Position numbers and translations under genes: made by a program. Shown here one piece after another: positions 24,518 through 32,544 of a stretch of 32,544 nt of DNA. The notes under the pieces were generated by a model, which worked only from the letters and a program-made list of their open reading frames with translations, did no database searches and was not told the origin of the DNA. Numbering within the stretch: the first letter of the stretch is position 1; each line of letters starts with the position of its first letter. This DNA is from an uncultured beta proteobacterium (lineage in GTDB: Bacteria; Pseudomonadota; Gammaproteobacteria; Burkholderiales; Burkholderiaceae_C), in the NCBI GenBank assembly GCA_903828665.1, contig CAIKMZ010000010.1, positions 1-32,544 on the forward strand. The letters are read 5' to 3'.

Positions 24518-25145
24518 AAAGCCAACCGGCCTGCAGCGCCAGCCAGAGCCAGGGGTCGAGCAGCGCGTCCCACAGATTGCCGCTGGGCAGGCGCGTGAGC
24601 ACGAACAAGGCCAGCACGCAAAGCGGCAGGGTCGATGCGCGCGTGCCCTGCTGCAACCAGAACAGCGCGGCCACCACCACCGTGACCACAACAGCGGGCG
24701 CCGCAAAGCCCGACGCGTAAACCGACACCGGAAACCAGGCCAGCGTATCGAGCAGCAAGACCCAGCCCAGCACGATGCCTGGCAGCAGCAAGAGCCTGAC
24801 TGACCGCGCATCGGCAACGGCGCACGACACCGCGCTCGCCGGCTTGCGCCCGAACCGCGGCAATAACCATCCCAGACAAAGGATGACCGTCATGGTGCTC
24901 GGACTTTGAAAGGCCAGGCCCAGCCAGAACGCGGGCGACAGCGCCCCCGGCAGCAGAGTCCAGAGCAGGACCAGCCAAGCCAAGGCCCACTCGTAGCGCG
25001 GCACGAAACGGCGTGCGAGCCCGTGCGCGCCGCTGGCCAGCACGATGGCCCAACCCAGGTGCAGTGCCAGCCAGAGTGAACTGGCGCTCGGCAACAGCGC
25101 GCCTTGAGCCGAAGACAGCGTCTTGAAGAATGTGCTGATGTCCAT
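24474..25145 (-). CDS. Hypothetical polytopic membrane protein (223 aa)
   Basis: The product starts MDISTFFKTLSSAQGALLP and has about six hydrophobic helices, for example LWLALHLGWAIVLASG, EWALAWLVLLWTLLPGALS, TMTVILCLGWLLP, LLLLPGIVLGWVLLLDTLAW, a PAVVVTVVVAALFWL helix and LPLCVLALFVLTRL. I recognise no catalytic motif or family. It lies 13 bases after the sialidase-like gene and is probably co-transcribed with it. It overlaps the end of the ArnT-like gene on the other strand by 44 bases. A role as membrane partner of the sialidase-like protein is a guess from position. Confidence 0.75.
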   Translation of the reverse strand: MDISTFFKTLSSAQGALLPSASSLWLALHLGWAIVLASGAHGLARRFVPRYEWALAWLVLLWTLLPGALSPAFWLGLAFQSPSTMTVILCLGWLLPRFGRKPASAVSCAVADARSVRLLLLPGIVLGWVLLLDTLAWFPVSVYASGFAAPAVVVTVVVAALFWLQQGTRASTLPLCVLALFVLTRLPSGNLWDALLDPWLWLALQAGWLFSAARQWRPAATRA

Positions 25146-25158
25146 CGCGTGTCGGCCT

Positions 25159-26331
25159 TCAGTGTGCCGGCGCGGAAAAAGAGAATCGTTGCCAGGCGAT
25201 CGCCTTGCGCTGATCGGTGTAGCTGACCCACAGGCTGTCGTCAGCCCAGGCCAGGGCCGGGTAGGAATACTCGTCCGCGCCCGTGCCGTGCGCCAGCACC
25301 TGCGCCAGCGCCCAGGACCGACCGTCGGCAGACAAACTCAGATCGAGCGCCGTGCGGTCATGCGGCGACGAGTTGTGCGCCAGCAGCATGCTCCCATCCC
25401 CGAGAGTCAGTGCGGCCACGGATGCGTCGGGATTGGTCAGCTCAAGGTCCTCGGAATCGGTCCAGCTTAGTCCGCCATCGCGTGTCTGCGCCGCTGCCAC
25501 CCTGCCCTGCGCCCGCTGATCACGCATCAGCGCCAGCCAGTGCGAGGGACTGGCTGTCAGCAGCGTCGGCTGCAGCAGATGGTGACGATTGGAGATGCGC
25601 GTCATCCCGAGGAATTCACCGCTCGCGTCGAAACGCAGGGCGACCGGGTACTTGATGCCGAGCTCGAAATGCACCGGCAGCACCATGCCGCCATCGGTCA
25701 AAGGCAGCGGCGCACTGCGCACCAGGAAACTGGTATTCCACAACCACGACAAGGGCAGCACCCGCACGGCATCGAAGGCAAGCGCATCAAAAGCCTGCGC
25801 CGGATCGCTTTGCCTCAAATGGACGATGCGCGACGCCGCCCACCCGCCGAGACCGGTCGCCACCACAAACAAGTGAATCCGGTGCTCGCCATCGAGCCAG
25901 GCCACCGGGTTGCCGATCCGGCGCACGCCGAACCCCAATTGGCCACCCAGCGTCTGGCGGTTCACGACGAACCGCACCGCGCTCCATTGCTGTGTCCTGC
26001 GGTCAAAGCTGGAGGCCGCAATCTGGACGTCGGCGTCGCTCTCGCGGGTGCCGGCGAACCAGAATGCCATCAGCGCCGAGGAATGCACTGCCGGCATGGC
26101 CAGCAGCGTGCTCGCATGTGCGGCCGGCGTGCCCAGAGGCATCGGAATCCGGCCGCTGCCCACGGGCGTCAACGCAGCAGCGGGCGCGGCTGCTGTGGCT
26201 GCAGGTGACAATGCCCGCGCCATCGACACCGGCGCCGCGCGGCGACCGGTCTCCAGCGCAACCATGGCAGCACCGAGCAACACGGCAAGCAGCAGTCTTT
26301 GTTTGAGGGAAAACGTGGCGAGGGCGATCAA
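25159..26331 (-). CDS. Sialidase-like (BNR repeat) exported protein, 390 aa
   Basis: An N-terminal hydrophobic segment (LLLAVLLGAAMVALETG) follows a short basic start and could be a signal anchor. An Ala/Pro-rich linker follows, then a predicted beta-propeller. It shows neuraminidase-type features: Asp-box-like SxDxGxxW patterns (TRDGGLSWTDSEDL, LSADGRSWALAQVL), a WFAGTRESDADVQI strand, NTSFLVRSAPLPLTDGGMVLPVHFEL and LQPTLLTASPSHWLALMRDQ. This corresponds to the BNR_2 sialidase-like group. Whether it cleaves sialic acid or another sugar acid cannot be decided. It precedes the unknown membrane protein gene and faces the LPS-type glycosyltransferases, so it probably acts on an envelope glycan. 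Confidence 0.8.
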   Translation of the reverse strand: MIALATFSLKQRLLLAVLLGAAMVALETGRRAAPVSMARALSPAATAAAPAAALTPVGSGRIPMPLGTPAAHASTLLAMPAVHSSALMAFWFAGTRESDADVQIAASSFDRRTQQWSAVRFVVNRQTLGGQLGFGVRRIGNPVAWLDGEHRIHLFVVATGLGGWAASRIVHLRQSDPAQAFDALAFDAVRVLPLSWLWNTSFLVRSAPLPLTDGGMVLPVHFELGIKYPVALRFDASGEFLGMTRISNRHHLLQPTLLTASPSHWLALMRDQRAQGRVAAAQTRDGGLSWTDSEDLELTNPDASVAALTLGDGSMLLAHNSSPHDRTALDLSLSADGRSWALAQVLAHGTGADEYSYPALAWADDSLWVSYTDQRKAIAWQRFSFSAPAH

Positions 26332-26527
26332 GAAATCAGACTCAGCAATGAATACGCGTTACAGGAACCCACGGTGACGACGAGGCGGTCGGCGCTCTGG
26401 CAAGTCCGTATCTTAAGTCGCTCCGCGATGAGCCGTTGCGGCGCCGGCGCTACGCGATAATCGGGACTTCATTTGAAGCCTTGGGTGCCTCCTGGTGAGT
26501 TGCTTGCGGTCCCGCAAAAGAAGAGCC

Positions 26528-27118
26528 ATGCACCACACCATTTTCGACACCCCCATCATCAACACGCTGTTGCGCGCCTTCTCGGTTGTCTTTCTGAAAC
26601 TCAGCGGCTGGAAGATCGAAGGCAGCCTGCCACCCGGCGGCAACAAGAGCGTGTTGATCGCCGCACCCCACACCAGCAACTGGGACCTGCCCTACACGCT
26701 GATGGTGGCCTTCGTGCTGCGCCTGAATATCTACTGGATGGGCAAGGAGCAGATCTTCAAGCCGCCTTTTCGCGGCCTGATGCGCTGGCTCGGCGGCATC
26801 CCAGTGCAGCGCGAGAAAAGCAGCAATCTGGTGGCGGCATCGATCGATGCCATCAGGGCGGCAGCGGGGCCGCTGCAGTTGATCGTGCCGCCCGAAGGCA
26901 CGCGCAGCAACACGCGCTACTGGAAGACCGGGTTTTACTACATCGCCGTCGGCGCCCAGGTGCCGATCGTGATGGCCTACATGGATTACAAGAGGAAGAT
27001 CAGCGGACTGGGTCCGGTGTTCCAGCCGACTGGCGACATCGAGGCCGACATGGCTGCGATCAAGTCCTTCTACGCGCCCTTCACCGGCAAGAACGCCGAC
27101 CAGTTTCACGCCGGGTGA
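26528..27118 (+). CDS. PlsC-type lysophospholipid acyltransferase (short form, 196 aa)
   Basis: The protein has the catalytic HX4D motif in APHTSNWDLP (His48, Asp53), a GKEQIFKPPFRGLMRWLGGIPVQRE block and the acceptor-binding motif PPEGTRS (Glu123-Gly-Thr-Arg), followed by KTGFYYIAVGAQVPI. This is the short 1-acylglycerol-3-phosphate acyltransferase-like family. Such enzymes acylate a lysophospholipid or related lipid at the membrane. The true substrate is unknown; main PlsC proteins are usually longer. The ATG at 26528 has AAGAAGAG just upstream. It is divergent from the sialidase-like gene across 196 bases that hold no gene, and convergent with dnaE2. Confidence 0.87.
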   Translation: MHHTIFDTPIINTLLRAFSVVFLKLSGWKIEGSLPPGGNKSVLIAAPHTSNWDLPYTLMVAFVLRLNIYWMGKEQIFKPPFRGLMRWLGGIPVQREKSSNLVAASIDAIRAAAGPLQLIVPPEGTRSNTRYWKTGFYYIAVGAQVPIVMAYMDYKRKISGLGPVFQPTGDIEADMAAIKSFYAPFTGKNADQFHAG

Positions 27119-27158
27119 ATCGGCCAGGCGCACGACCTGACAGATTCATTTCGCGCGC

Positions 27159-30100
27159 TCAATGGAACTCCCGGCTTGCCGTGCGCAGGCCGCCCAGCAA
27201 AGGCGTCAAGTCCTGCAGGCTCTGGGCGATCAGGTGCCGCACCTCGCCGCCGCTCTCGACATCGCGCTGCCAGACCCCCGATACCACGAGCAGGCGCGCG
27301 CGCAGCAAGGCATTGCGTTGCCTGTCCTTGAGTGACTTCCAGACAATCACATTGACGCTGCCGGTTTCGTCTTCCAGCGTGACGAAGGTCACCCCCTTGG
27401 CGGTCTGCGGCTGCTGGCGCATGACGACAATGCCGCCGGCCCTGACCAGCCGGCCATCGGGCAGGTCGTGCAATTGCGCGGCGGTGCGCAGCCGCATCCG
27501 GGCCAGTTGGGGGCGCAGGAGCAACAAGGGGTGACTGCGCAGGCTCAGACCGAGCGCGGCGTAGTCGAAAAACACTTCTTCGCTCAGCGCTGCCGGCGGC
27601 AGATTCAGCACCGGTTCATTGACCGCCACGCTTTTGAGCAGCGCCGGCGCGGGTGTCAGGGCGGCCGCATCCCACACCTGCTGACGCCGGTGGCCTGACA
27701 GGCTCAGCAGCGCATCGGCGCTAGCCAGCGCCTTGAGATCGCCTTGGTCGAGTTCGCAGCGCAAAGCCAGATCTTCGGTGCTGACGAAAGGGCACTGCAG
27801 ACGCGCCGCGACGATGCGCTGTGCGGCGGTTTGCGCCAGGCTGCTGACCATGCGCAGGCCCAGACGCACGGCGGCTTGGCCCTTGCTGTCTGCTTCAGAA
27901 TACTCCAGCGTGCAATCCCAATCGCTGTGCGCTACATCGACGGCACGCACCGGCACGCCGTGGCGCTGCGCGTCCTGCACTAGTTGCGAGGCGCTGTAAA
28001 AACCCAGCGGCTGGCTGTTGAGCATGGCGGCCAGAAAGCAGGCAGGTTCATGCTGCTTGAGCCAGCAGCTCACATACACCAGCAGCGCAAAACTGGCGGC
28101 ATGGCTCTCGGGAAAACCGTATTCGCCAAAGCCCTCGATCTGTTTGAAGATGCCGTCGGCAAACTCCTGCGTGTAACCGCGCGCCAGCATGCCGCTGACC
28201 ATGCGCTCGTAGAACTTGTGCACGCCGCCCTTGCGTTTCCAGGCCGCCATGGAGCGGCGCAGGCTGTCGGCCTCACCGGCACTGAAACCCGCCGCCAGCA
28301 TCGCAATCTGCATCACCTGTTCCTGGAAAATCGGCACACCCAGCGTGCGCTGCAAGGCCTCGCGCAGGACATCGCTCGGGTAGTGGACCGGCTCGACGCC
28401 GGAGCGCCGGCGCAGGTAAGGGTGCACCATGCCGCCCTGGATCGGGCCCGGGCGCACGATGGCGACCTCGATCACCAGGTCGTAAAAACAGCGGGGTTTG
28501 AGGCGCGGCAGCATGCTCATCTGGGCCCGGCTCTCGATCTGGAACACGCCCACGGTGTCGGCCCGGCAGATCATGTCGTAGGTGGCTGCATCCTCGGCCG
28601 GGATGTCCTGCATCAACAGGGGACGGCCACGGCGCGCACCGACCAGATCGAGACAGCGGCGGATGGCGCTGAGCATGCCCAAGGCGAGCACATCGACCTT
28701 GAGCAGGCCCATGGCGTCCAGATCGTCCTTGTCCCACTGGATGATGGAGCGCTCCGGCATGGCGGCGTTCTCCACCGGCACCAGACGCGTGAGCTTGCCC
28801 TGCGTCAGCACAAAGCCGCCCACATGCTGGCTCAGATGGCGCGGAAAGCGCTGCAGTTGCGTGCTCAGGTTCAGCCAGAGCTGCAGGCGGCTCGCAGGCG
28901 GCGGCACAAAGTCCGGCCCGAGTTGCGCCAGCGCCGATTGCAATCGTTCGCTCAGCACCGCACGGCTGTACATGCCGGGATGCTCCTTGGCCAGGGAAGC
29001 GATCAGGGCATCGTCGAGCCCGAGCGCGCGCCCGACGTCGCGCAGGGCACTGCGCGGGCGGTAGCTCACGACCACAGCCGTGAGTGCCGCGCGCTCGCGC
29101 CCATACTTGGCATAGATGTACTGGATCACTTCCTCGCGCCGCTGGTGCTCGAAGTCGACATCGATGTCGGGCGGCTCGTTGCGCTCGCGGCTGATAAAGC
29201 GCTCGAACAGCATGGTCATGCGCGAGGGATCGACCTCCGTGATGCCCAGGCAGTAGCAGACCGCTGAATTGGCCGCCGAACCACGCCCCTGGCACAGGAT
29301 ATGGCGCTCGCGGGCAAAGGCCACGATGTCATGCACGGTCAGAAAATACATCTCGTAGCGCAGTTCGGCAATCAGCGCCAGTTCGTGCTCGATCAGTTCC
29401 TGCACCGACGCCGCAATACCTTCGGGATAGCGCCTGGCCGCACCCTCCAGCGCGAATTGGCGCAGGGTTTGCGCCGGCGTGCGACCCGGCAGCACGGTCT
29501 CCAGCGGGTACTGGTAGCGCAATTCATCCAGACTGAAACTGCAGCGCTGCGCGATGCGCACGGTGTTGGCCAGCAACTGTGGCGGGTACAGGGCAGCCAA
29601 TCGCGCACGCGAACGCAGATGCGCCTCGGCATTGGGCTGCAAGGCAAAACCGCATTCGGACACCGCTTGCCCCAGCCGCACCGCGGTGATCGCATCCTGA
29701 AGCGGCTTGCGCGAACGCACGTGCATATGCACCTGACCCGTGGCCACCAACGGCACGCCCGTCAGCAGCGAGACCTGCGTCAGCTTGTGCAGCACCAGTG
29801 CATCGTCGAGCCCCAGCAACAATTCGACGGTCAACCATAGATACTGGCCAAAAATATGTCGGGCTGTTCTGCTGATGGCGCAGGCCACTTCAACATCCAG
29901 ACCGGTCGGCAGCGCCAGCAAGATCTCACAGTCTGTCAACCGGGTCCACTGCGCGTCCGGCCAGCTGACACGGTATTGGCCTTTGGGCGCGGCCCGCCGC
30001 GCGTGCGTGATGAACTCACACAGATCGCCCCAGCCCTGCAGCGTATGCGGCAGGGCGATGAGCGTGAAACCGGCCCCGCAGCCCGGCAGCGGAACCACAA

Positions 30101-30326
30101 ACTCGGCACCGGGCAGCAGTTGCAAACCCAGCTTTTTCGCCTCGCTGTGGGCCCGCACCACGCCGGCCACCGAGCACTCGTCGGTCAGTGCCAGCGCCGC
30201 ATAGCCCAGCGCGGCCGCGCGTGCCACCAGCTCTTCCGGATGCGAGGCCCCGCGCTGAAAGCTGAAGTTCGACAGGCAGTGCAGCTCGGCATACGCGGGC
30301 AATGCAGATTCAGGCAAACAATCCAT
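27159..30326 (-). CDS. dnaE2: Error-prone DNA polymerase DnaE2 (translesion synthesis)
   Basis: DnaE2 (1055 aa) is the SOS-induced C-family polymerase that extends across DNA damage together with ImuA and ImuB. The N-terminal PHP domain begins YAELHCLSNFSFQRGASHPEEL. The polymerase active site has Asp387, Asp389 and Asp391 in PDIDVDF and Asp545 in KVDVLALG. A helix-hairpin-helix region follows, and a C-terminal OB fold contains AKGVTFVTLEDETGSVNVIVW. The ATG at 30324-30326 overlaps the imuB stop by 17 bases; an alternative ATG at 30348-30350 would overlap by 41. A much longer frame inside imuB is not expected to be coding. Length is typical. It is the last gene of the cassette. Confidence 0.97.
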   Translation of the reverse strand: MDCLPESALPAYAELHCLSNFSFQRGASHPEELVARAAALGYAALALTDECSVAGVVRAHSEAKKLGLQLLPGAEFVVPLPGCGAGFTLIALPHTLQGWGDLCEFITHARRAAPKGQYRVSWPDAQWTRLTDCEILLALPTGLDVEVACAISRTARHIFGQYLWLTVELLLGLDDALVLHKLTQVSLLTGVPLVATGQVHMHVRSRKPLQDAITAVRLGQAVSECGFALQPNAEAHLRSRARLAALYPPQLLANTVRIAQRCSFSLDELRYQYPLETVLPGRTPAQTLRQFALEGAARRYPEGIAASVQELIEHELALIAELRYEMYFLTVHDIVAFARERHILCQGRGSAANSAVCYCLGITEVDPSRMTMLFERFISRERNEPPDIDVDFEHQRREEVIQYIYAKYGRERAALTAVVVSYRPRSALRDVGRALGLDDALIASLAKEHPGMYSRAVLSERLQSALAQLGPDFVPPPASRLQLWLNLSTQLQRFPRHLSQHVGGFVLTQGKLTRLVPVENAAMPERSIIQWDKDDLDAMGLLKVDVLALGMLSAIRRCLDLVGARRGRPLLMQDIPAEDAATYDMICRADTVGVFQIESRAQMSMLPRLKPRCFYDLVIEVAIVRPGPIQGGMVHPYLRRRSGVEPVHYPSDVLREALQRTLGVPIFQEQVMQIAMLAAGFSAGEADSLRRSMAAWKRKGGVHKFYERMVSGMLARGYTQEFADGIFKQIEGFGEYGFPESHAASFALLVYVSCWLKQHEPACFLAAMLNSQPLGFYSASQLVQDAQRHGVPVRAVDVAHSDWDCTLEYSEADSKGQAAVRLGLRMVSSLAQTAAQRIVAARLQCPFVSTEDLALRCELDQGDLKALASADALLSLSGHRRQQVWDAAALTPAPALLKSVAVNEPVLNLPPAALSEEVFFDYAALGLSLRSHPLLLLRPQLARMRLRTAAQLHDLPDGRLVRAGGIVVMRQQPQTAKGVTFVTLEDETGSVNVIVWKSLKDRQRNALLRARLLVVSGVWQRDVESGGEVRHLIAQSLQDLTPLLGGLRTASREFH

Positions 30327-31617
30327 GCAAATACCAGGTCGGTTCAGCATCGGCTGTGGCACCCGAAGGCGCCAGGCGCTCCCGAAAAATCCACAGCAAA
30401 CCGCGCTGCGCACTGCGCGCCACAAAATAGTCGCGCAAGGCGCAGTACCCATCGTCCCACCAGGCAGACTCCAGCCGCTGCGGCCCGGCGAGCAGGGTCA
30501 GCGGACCGCCATATTGCGGGCACTGATCGCGCACTGCCAGCTTGAGCGGGGCGGCCAGCAACCAGCTGGGATAAAGCGCTTCAGCCCTGAATTCATGCAA
30601 GCCTTTGCCACCCGGTGCGGCGGCGCCCGACGTCACGGACGGCACCTGCGTTTGCCAGGTCTGCATGCGCTCGGGCCGGTACTCGTCGCAACCCTGCGCC
30701 TGCAATACCTGCTGCGCGCCCAGACGCGCACTCAGCCGCTCGATCAGTTGCTGCAGGCTGTCGCCAGTGGCTTGCGCATCGGGCAGCAAACTCTGGCTTT
30801 GCCCGCGCAGCTTCTGCGTTTCCAGGGTGCGCAGGCGCAAGGCCAGCACCGGGGCCGGCAAGCTGACGTGCGCCAGTTGTTCGGCCAGCAAGCGCTGCAG
30901 GTGCGCCGTGTCGATGGCGGGCTCGGCGGTGCGCAAAACCAGTTCGCCCTGCGCAGGTGTGTCGCGCCGGGGGTCCATGGTCCACAGCAAGGCCAGTGCG
31001 AGCACACCGCAATGGCGCAGCTGCAGCCAGACCTGCAACTGGTTGAGCAGGCGGCGGGCGCCAAACAGCAGCGCCTGGGCCGTCTCGACCTGGGATGGCA
31101 ACTCCAGCGTGGCGTCAAACACCTCAGGCAGCGTCAGCCAGGGGTAGAGCTCGGGCCGCAGACCATAAGCGTGGTCCAGGGCATCGAGCAAAGGCGCGCC
31201 AAAACGCCGCACCACGCCAGTGCGCGGCAAGGATCGCAATTGTCCCCAGCAGGTGCAACCAATTCTTTCAAGCGTGGCCAGATGGGGGTGGGCTGCCGCC
31301 AGCGCCGACAGCGGCAAATCGTCGGGCTTGCTGCGCGCCAAGCCGCTTGCCTGCAGCCGCGCCATGGCCACCAAAGATGTAGCACCGCGTGCCATCTTGA
31401 CGGCGGTGATCAACTTGCTCGATTCGTGAATCTGGCTCAGCAATTGAATCCGTCCACGCCACAGGCGCTCGCTGGCCGACAACTCCAGCAGCAGCGTGTC
31501 GTCCACACGCGCCACTTTGGGCGTGAATTGCAAGGCCCACCATGCCAGAGACGCGGTGCAGTCGGCCAGTCGCATGGATGCATCTTCAGGCAGCGCTTGC
31601 AATGCGACCCACAACAT
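30310..31617 (-). CDS. imuB: ImuB, Y-family-like accessory factor of SOS mutagenesis
   Basis: The 435-aa product starts MLWVALQALPEDASM with AAGGAG seven bases upstream and overlaps the imuA end by 32 bases. It has the Y-family-like layout: a palm/fingers part with TLLLELSASERLWRGRIQLL, a thumb with LERIGCTCWGQLRSLPRTGVVRRFG, and a little-finger domain from about residue 220. Like other ImuB proteins it lacks the acidic catalytic residues of true Y-family polymerases. ImuB is the hub that binds the beta clamp, ImuA and DnaE2. The C-terminal part (WWDDGYCALRDYFVARSAQRGLLWIFRE) matches the family tail. Confidence 0.94.
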   Translation of the reverse strand: MLWVALQALPEDASMRLADCTASLAWWALQFTPKVARVDDTLLLELSASERLWRGRIQLLSQIHESSKLITAVKMARGATSLVAMARLQASGLARSKPDDLPLSALAAAHPHLATLERIGCTCWGQLRSLPRTGVVRRFGAPLLDALDHAYGLRPELYPWLTLPEVFDATLELPSQVETAQALLFGARRLLNQLQVWLQLRHCGVLALALLWTMDPRRDTPAQGELVLRTAEPAIDTAHLQRLLAEQLAHVSLPAPVLALRLRTLETQKLRGQSQSLLPDAQATGDSLQQLIERLSARLGAQQVLQAQGCDEYRPERMQTWQTQVPSVTSGAAAPGGKGLHEFRAEALYPSWLLAAPLKLAVRDQCPQYGGPLTLLAGPQRLESAWWDDGYCALRDYFVARSAQRGLLWIFRERLAPSGATADAEPTWYLHGLFA

Positions 31618-32365
31618 CACGCACTCCTTGCAGAAAGTCGGCAACAGGCTCGGATGACACCGCTGACGCGACGACCGCAGGACGCGCCGGACCGCACCAG
31701 GTGGCCAGCAGGGCAGACAGCCGCGCCGTGCGTGCCGGCAGCGCCAAGGGCTGCTCCAGTGGCCGACCGCGTCGCTTGAGAATGTGCAGCAACAGTGCAT
31801 CGCTCTGCTGCTGGCAAGCCAGTAGCAAGCGCAGCACGGCGGGCGACGACTCGACCCTGGCTTGCGCCGGGCGCATCACAAACAGGAGTTTGCTGTTCGC
31901 GTGCGCCGCCATTTGCAAGCGCCGCAATTGATCGGCCTGCGCCTGCGGCAACCAGGCCAGGACGGCCCGCACCGCGGCGCAACGCAGGGCTTGCTCGGCC
32001 GCCCACAAGCGCTCGCCCGGCGCACTAGCAAGCACTTGCACCAGTCGCCGTGCATCCAGCCCTTGAGCAGCCAACCCCGGACCAAACGGGACATGGGGCG
32101 CGCCCACCAGTACCAAAGGAGAAGGCATTGTTGAAGCAAGCACCGCGCGTTTGAGCGCCGGCAACAGTAGACGCCATTCGTTGTACTCGCCATGCGCTTG
32201 CAAGATTTCGCACATGGCGCCTTCGGGCCAGCCACCACCGGGCAATTGGGCGTCCAGCACCGTATGGCCGCTGGCGACGGTGACGCCCGCCGCATCGGCC
32301 AGGCTATCGGCGCGCCAGACAGCCTCGCTCAAGTGAAGAAAAGAAACCGACAGGGATTCGGACAC
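31586..32365 (-). CDS. imuA: ImuA, translesion synthesis-associated protein (RecA/SulA-like)
   Basis: The protein is about 259 aa if the GTG at 32363-32365 (VSESLSVSFLHLS) is used; a TTG at 32389 is the only other upstream candidate, and no ATG is suitably placed. The family block SGHTVLDAQLPGGGWPEGAMCEIL is present, followed by the RecA-like core (PLVLVGAPHVPFGPGLAAQGLDARRLV and LLFVMRPAQARVESSPAVLRLLL). ImuA binds ImuB and RecA in the mutasome. It is the first gene of imuA-imuB-dnaE2, with a LexA box 74 bases upstream of the chosen start. The start codon choice is the main uncertainty. Confidence 0.9.
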   Translation of the reverse strand: MSESLSVSFLHLSEAVWRADSLADAAGVTVASGHTVLDAQLPGGGWPEGAMCEILQAHGEYNEWRLLLPALKRAVLASTMPSPLVLVGAPHVPFGPGLAAQGLDARRLVQVLASAPGERLWAAEQALRCAAVRAVLAWLPQAQADQLRRLQMAAHANSKLLFVMRPAQARVESSPAVLRLLLACQQQSDALLLHILKRRGRPLEQPLALPARTARLSALLATWCGPARPAVVASAVSSEPVADFLQGVRDVVGRIASAA

Positions 32366-32403
32366 AATGACAAGGCACCTGGAAATCAAGAATTAACTGT
32401 ATG

Positions 32404-32420
32404 TAAGGGGTATCCCCTTA
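32404..32420. repeat. 17-bp palindrome between the LexA box and imuA
   Basis: TAAGGGGTATCCCCTTA reads as TAAGGGG-TAT-CCCCTTA, a perfect inverted repeat with a three-base centre. It falls in the probable 5' untranslated region of the imuA transcript, where it could form a short hairpin or bind a dimeric regulator. No T-run follows on either strand. Confidence 0.6.
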
Positions 32421-32434
32421 GCTCCAGTAGACTG

Positions 32435-32458
32435 TTTATACTGGATGAAACAACAGTA
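32435..32458 (-). promoter_or_regulatory. LexA (SOS) box overlapping the imuA promoter
   Basis: TACTGGATGAAACAACAGTA (32439-32458) fits the TACTG-N10-CAGTA LexA consensus exactly at both half-sites. On the minus strand a TATAAA (32440-32435) overlaps the inner edge and is a good -10 for the imuA operon, although no good -35 is visible. LexA bound here would block the promoter, giving DNA-damage induction of imuA-imuB-dnaE2. Confidence 0.85.
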
Positions 32459-32489
32459 TATGACTTTTTGTGGCGCGGACCAAAAGAGT

Positions 32490-32544
32490 TCAATTCTTCG
32501 ACACGACATCGTCGTAGGTCACCGGTCCGGTGACCACCGCTTGC
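32490..32544 (-). CDS. Possible 3' end of an upstream minus-strand gene (17 codons visible)
   Basis: Read on the minus strand from the window edge, one frame gives QAVVTGPVTYDDVVSKN followed by TGA at 32492-32490. The residue pattern and GC-rich third positions look like a real protein C-terminus. If so, the gene upstream of imuA is co-oriented and ends about 30 bases before the LexA box. Too little is visible to name a family. Confidence 0.35.
   Translation of the reverse strand, partial: QAVVTGPVTYDDVVSKN
32517..32535. repeat. 19-bp perfect palindrome at the window end
   Basis: GGTCACCGGTCCGGTGACC has 9-base arms around a single T. It lies within the possible 3' end of the partial minus-strand gene and has no T-run, so it may be chance in coding DNA. 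Confidence 0.4.

Noticed and set aside
22760-24817. Very long minus-strand open frame opposite the ArnT-like gene
   Set aside because: The ArnT-like frame shows family motifs and membrane helices. The opposite frame is Gln/Arg/His-rich without motifs, as expected for the antisense of a GC-rich gene.
26250-26527. Sigma70 promoter before the PlsC-type gene
   Set aside because: A GATAAT and an upstream TTGCGG occur, but the spacing of about 14 bases is too short to support a call.
32445-32544. Plus-strand frame starting inside the LexA box (MKQQYMTFCG...)
   Set aside because: It has no ribosome binding site, starts within the operator, and overlaps a more protein-like frame on the other strand.

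Overview
The window joins two very different kinds of DNA. Bases 1 to about 7,980 are AT-richer, with short hypothetical genes, two tyrosine recombinases and no housekeeping gene, so they look like a mobile genetic island. From about 9,380 to the end the DNA is GC-rich, tightly packed and carries core genes (mrcA, cyaY, lptM, lysA, msrPQ, cytochrome c4, engB, metK, imuA-imuB-dnaE2). The gene content and order suggest a betaproteobacterium, probably Burkholderiales (Comamonadaceae-like). That placement is inferred from gene families and was not tested by a search. A roughly 1.4-kb insertion sequence (7,987-9,370) sits on the junction.

Island (1-7,980). A small ORF opens the window. A gene-poor stretch follows, holding a GGAA tetranucleotide tract between two near-identical 50-bp direct repeats. 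Next come four co-directional genes (680-3,053): a secreted unknown protein, a secreted Sel1-repeat protein, a small basic protein and a secreted surface-adhesin-E-like protein. Convergent to them is a short tyrosine recombinase with only the catalytic domain. Upstream of it, on the same minus strand, lies a 518-aa protein with what looks like the three palm motifs of family A DNA polymerases / T7-like RNA polymerases, overlapped by a 63-aa ORF. On the plus strand follow a DUF6641-like gene and a 115-aa unknown gene, then a full-length phage-type integrase on the minus strand. The polymerase-like protein is the most unusual item and may be the island's replication enzyme.

Insertion sequence (7,987-9,370). 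One DD(35)E transposase gene (rve fold) is flanked by a 13-bp inverted terminal motif. The motif is present twice, in tandem, at the left end.

Core region (9,569-26,331). mrcA (PBP1A) is convergent with cyaY; lptM-lysA run divergently from cyaY. msrP-msrQ form a periplasmic methionine sulfoxide repair operon. A cytochrome c4 gene is divergent from engB, which is coupled to an alpha/beta hydrolase. Two coupled lipid A acyltransferase paralogues (HX4E and HX4D) are divergent from metK, whose leader holds a strong inverted repeat. Downstream are a GT9 glycosyltransferase, a GtrA protein and an ArnT/PMT-type glycosyltransferase. Facing them are a membrane protein and a sialidase-like BNR protein. 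Together these look like an envelope glycan or lipid modification neighbourhood.

Right end (26,528-32,544). A small PlsC-type acyltransferase is convergent with the SOS mutagenesis cassette imuA-imuB-dnaE2. The cassette is preceded by a perfect TACTG-N10-CAGTA LexA box overlapping a -10-like TATAAA. The last 55 bases probably hold the 3' end of another minus-strand gene.
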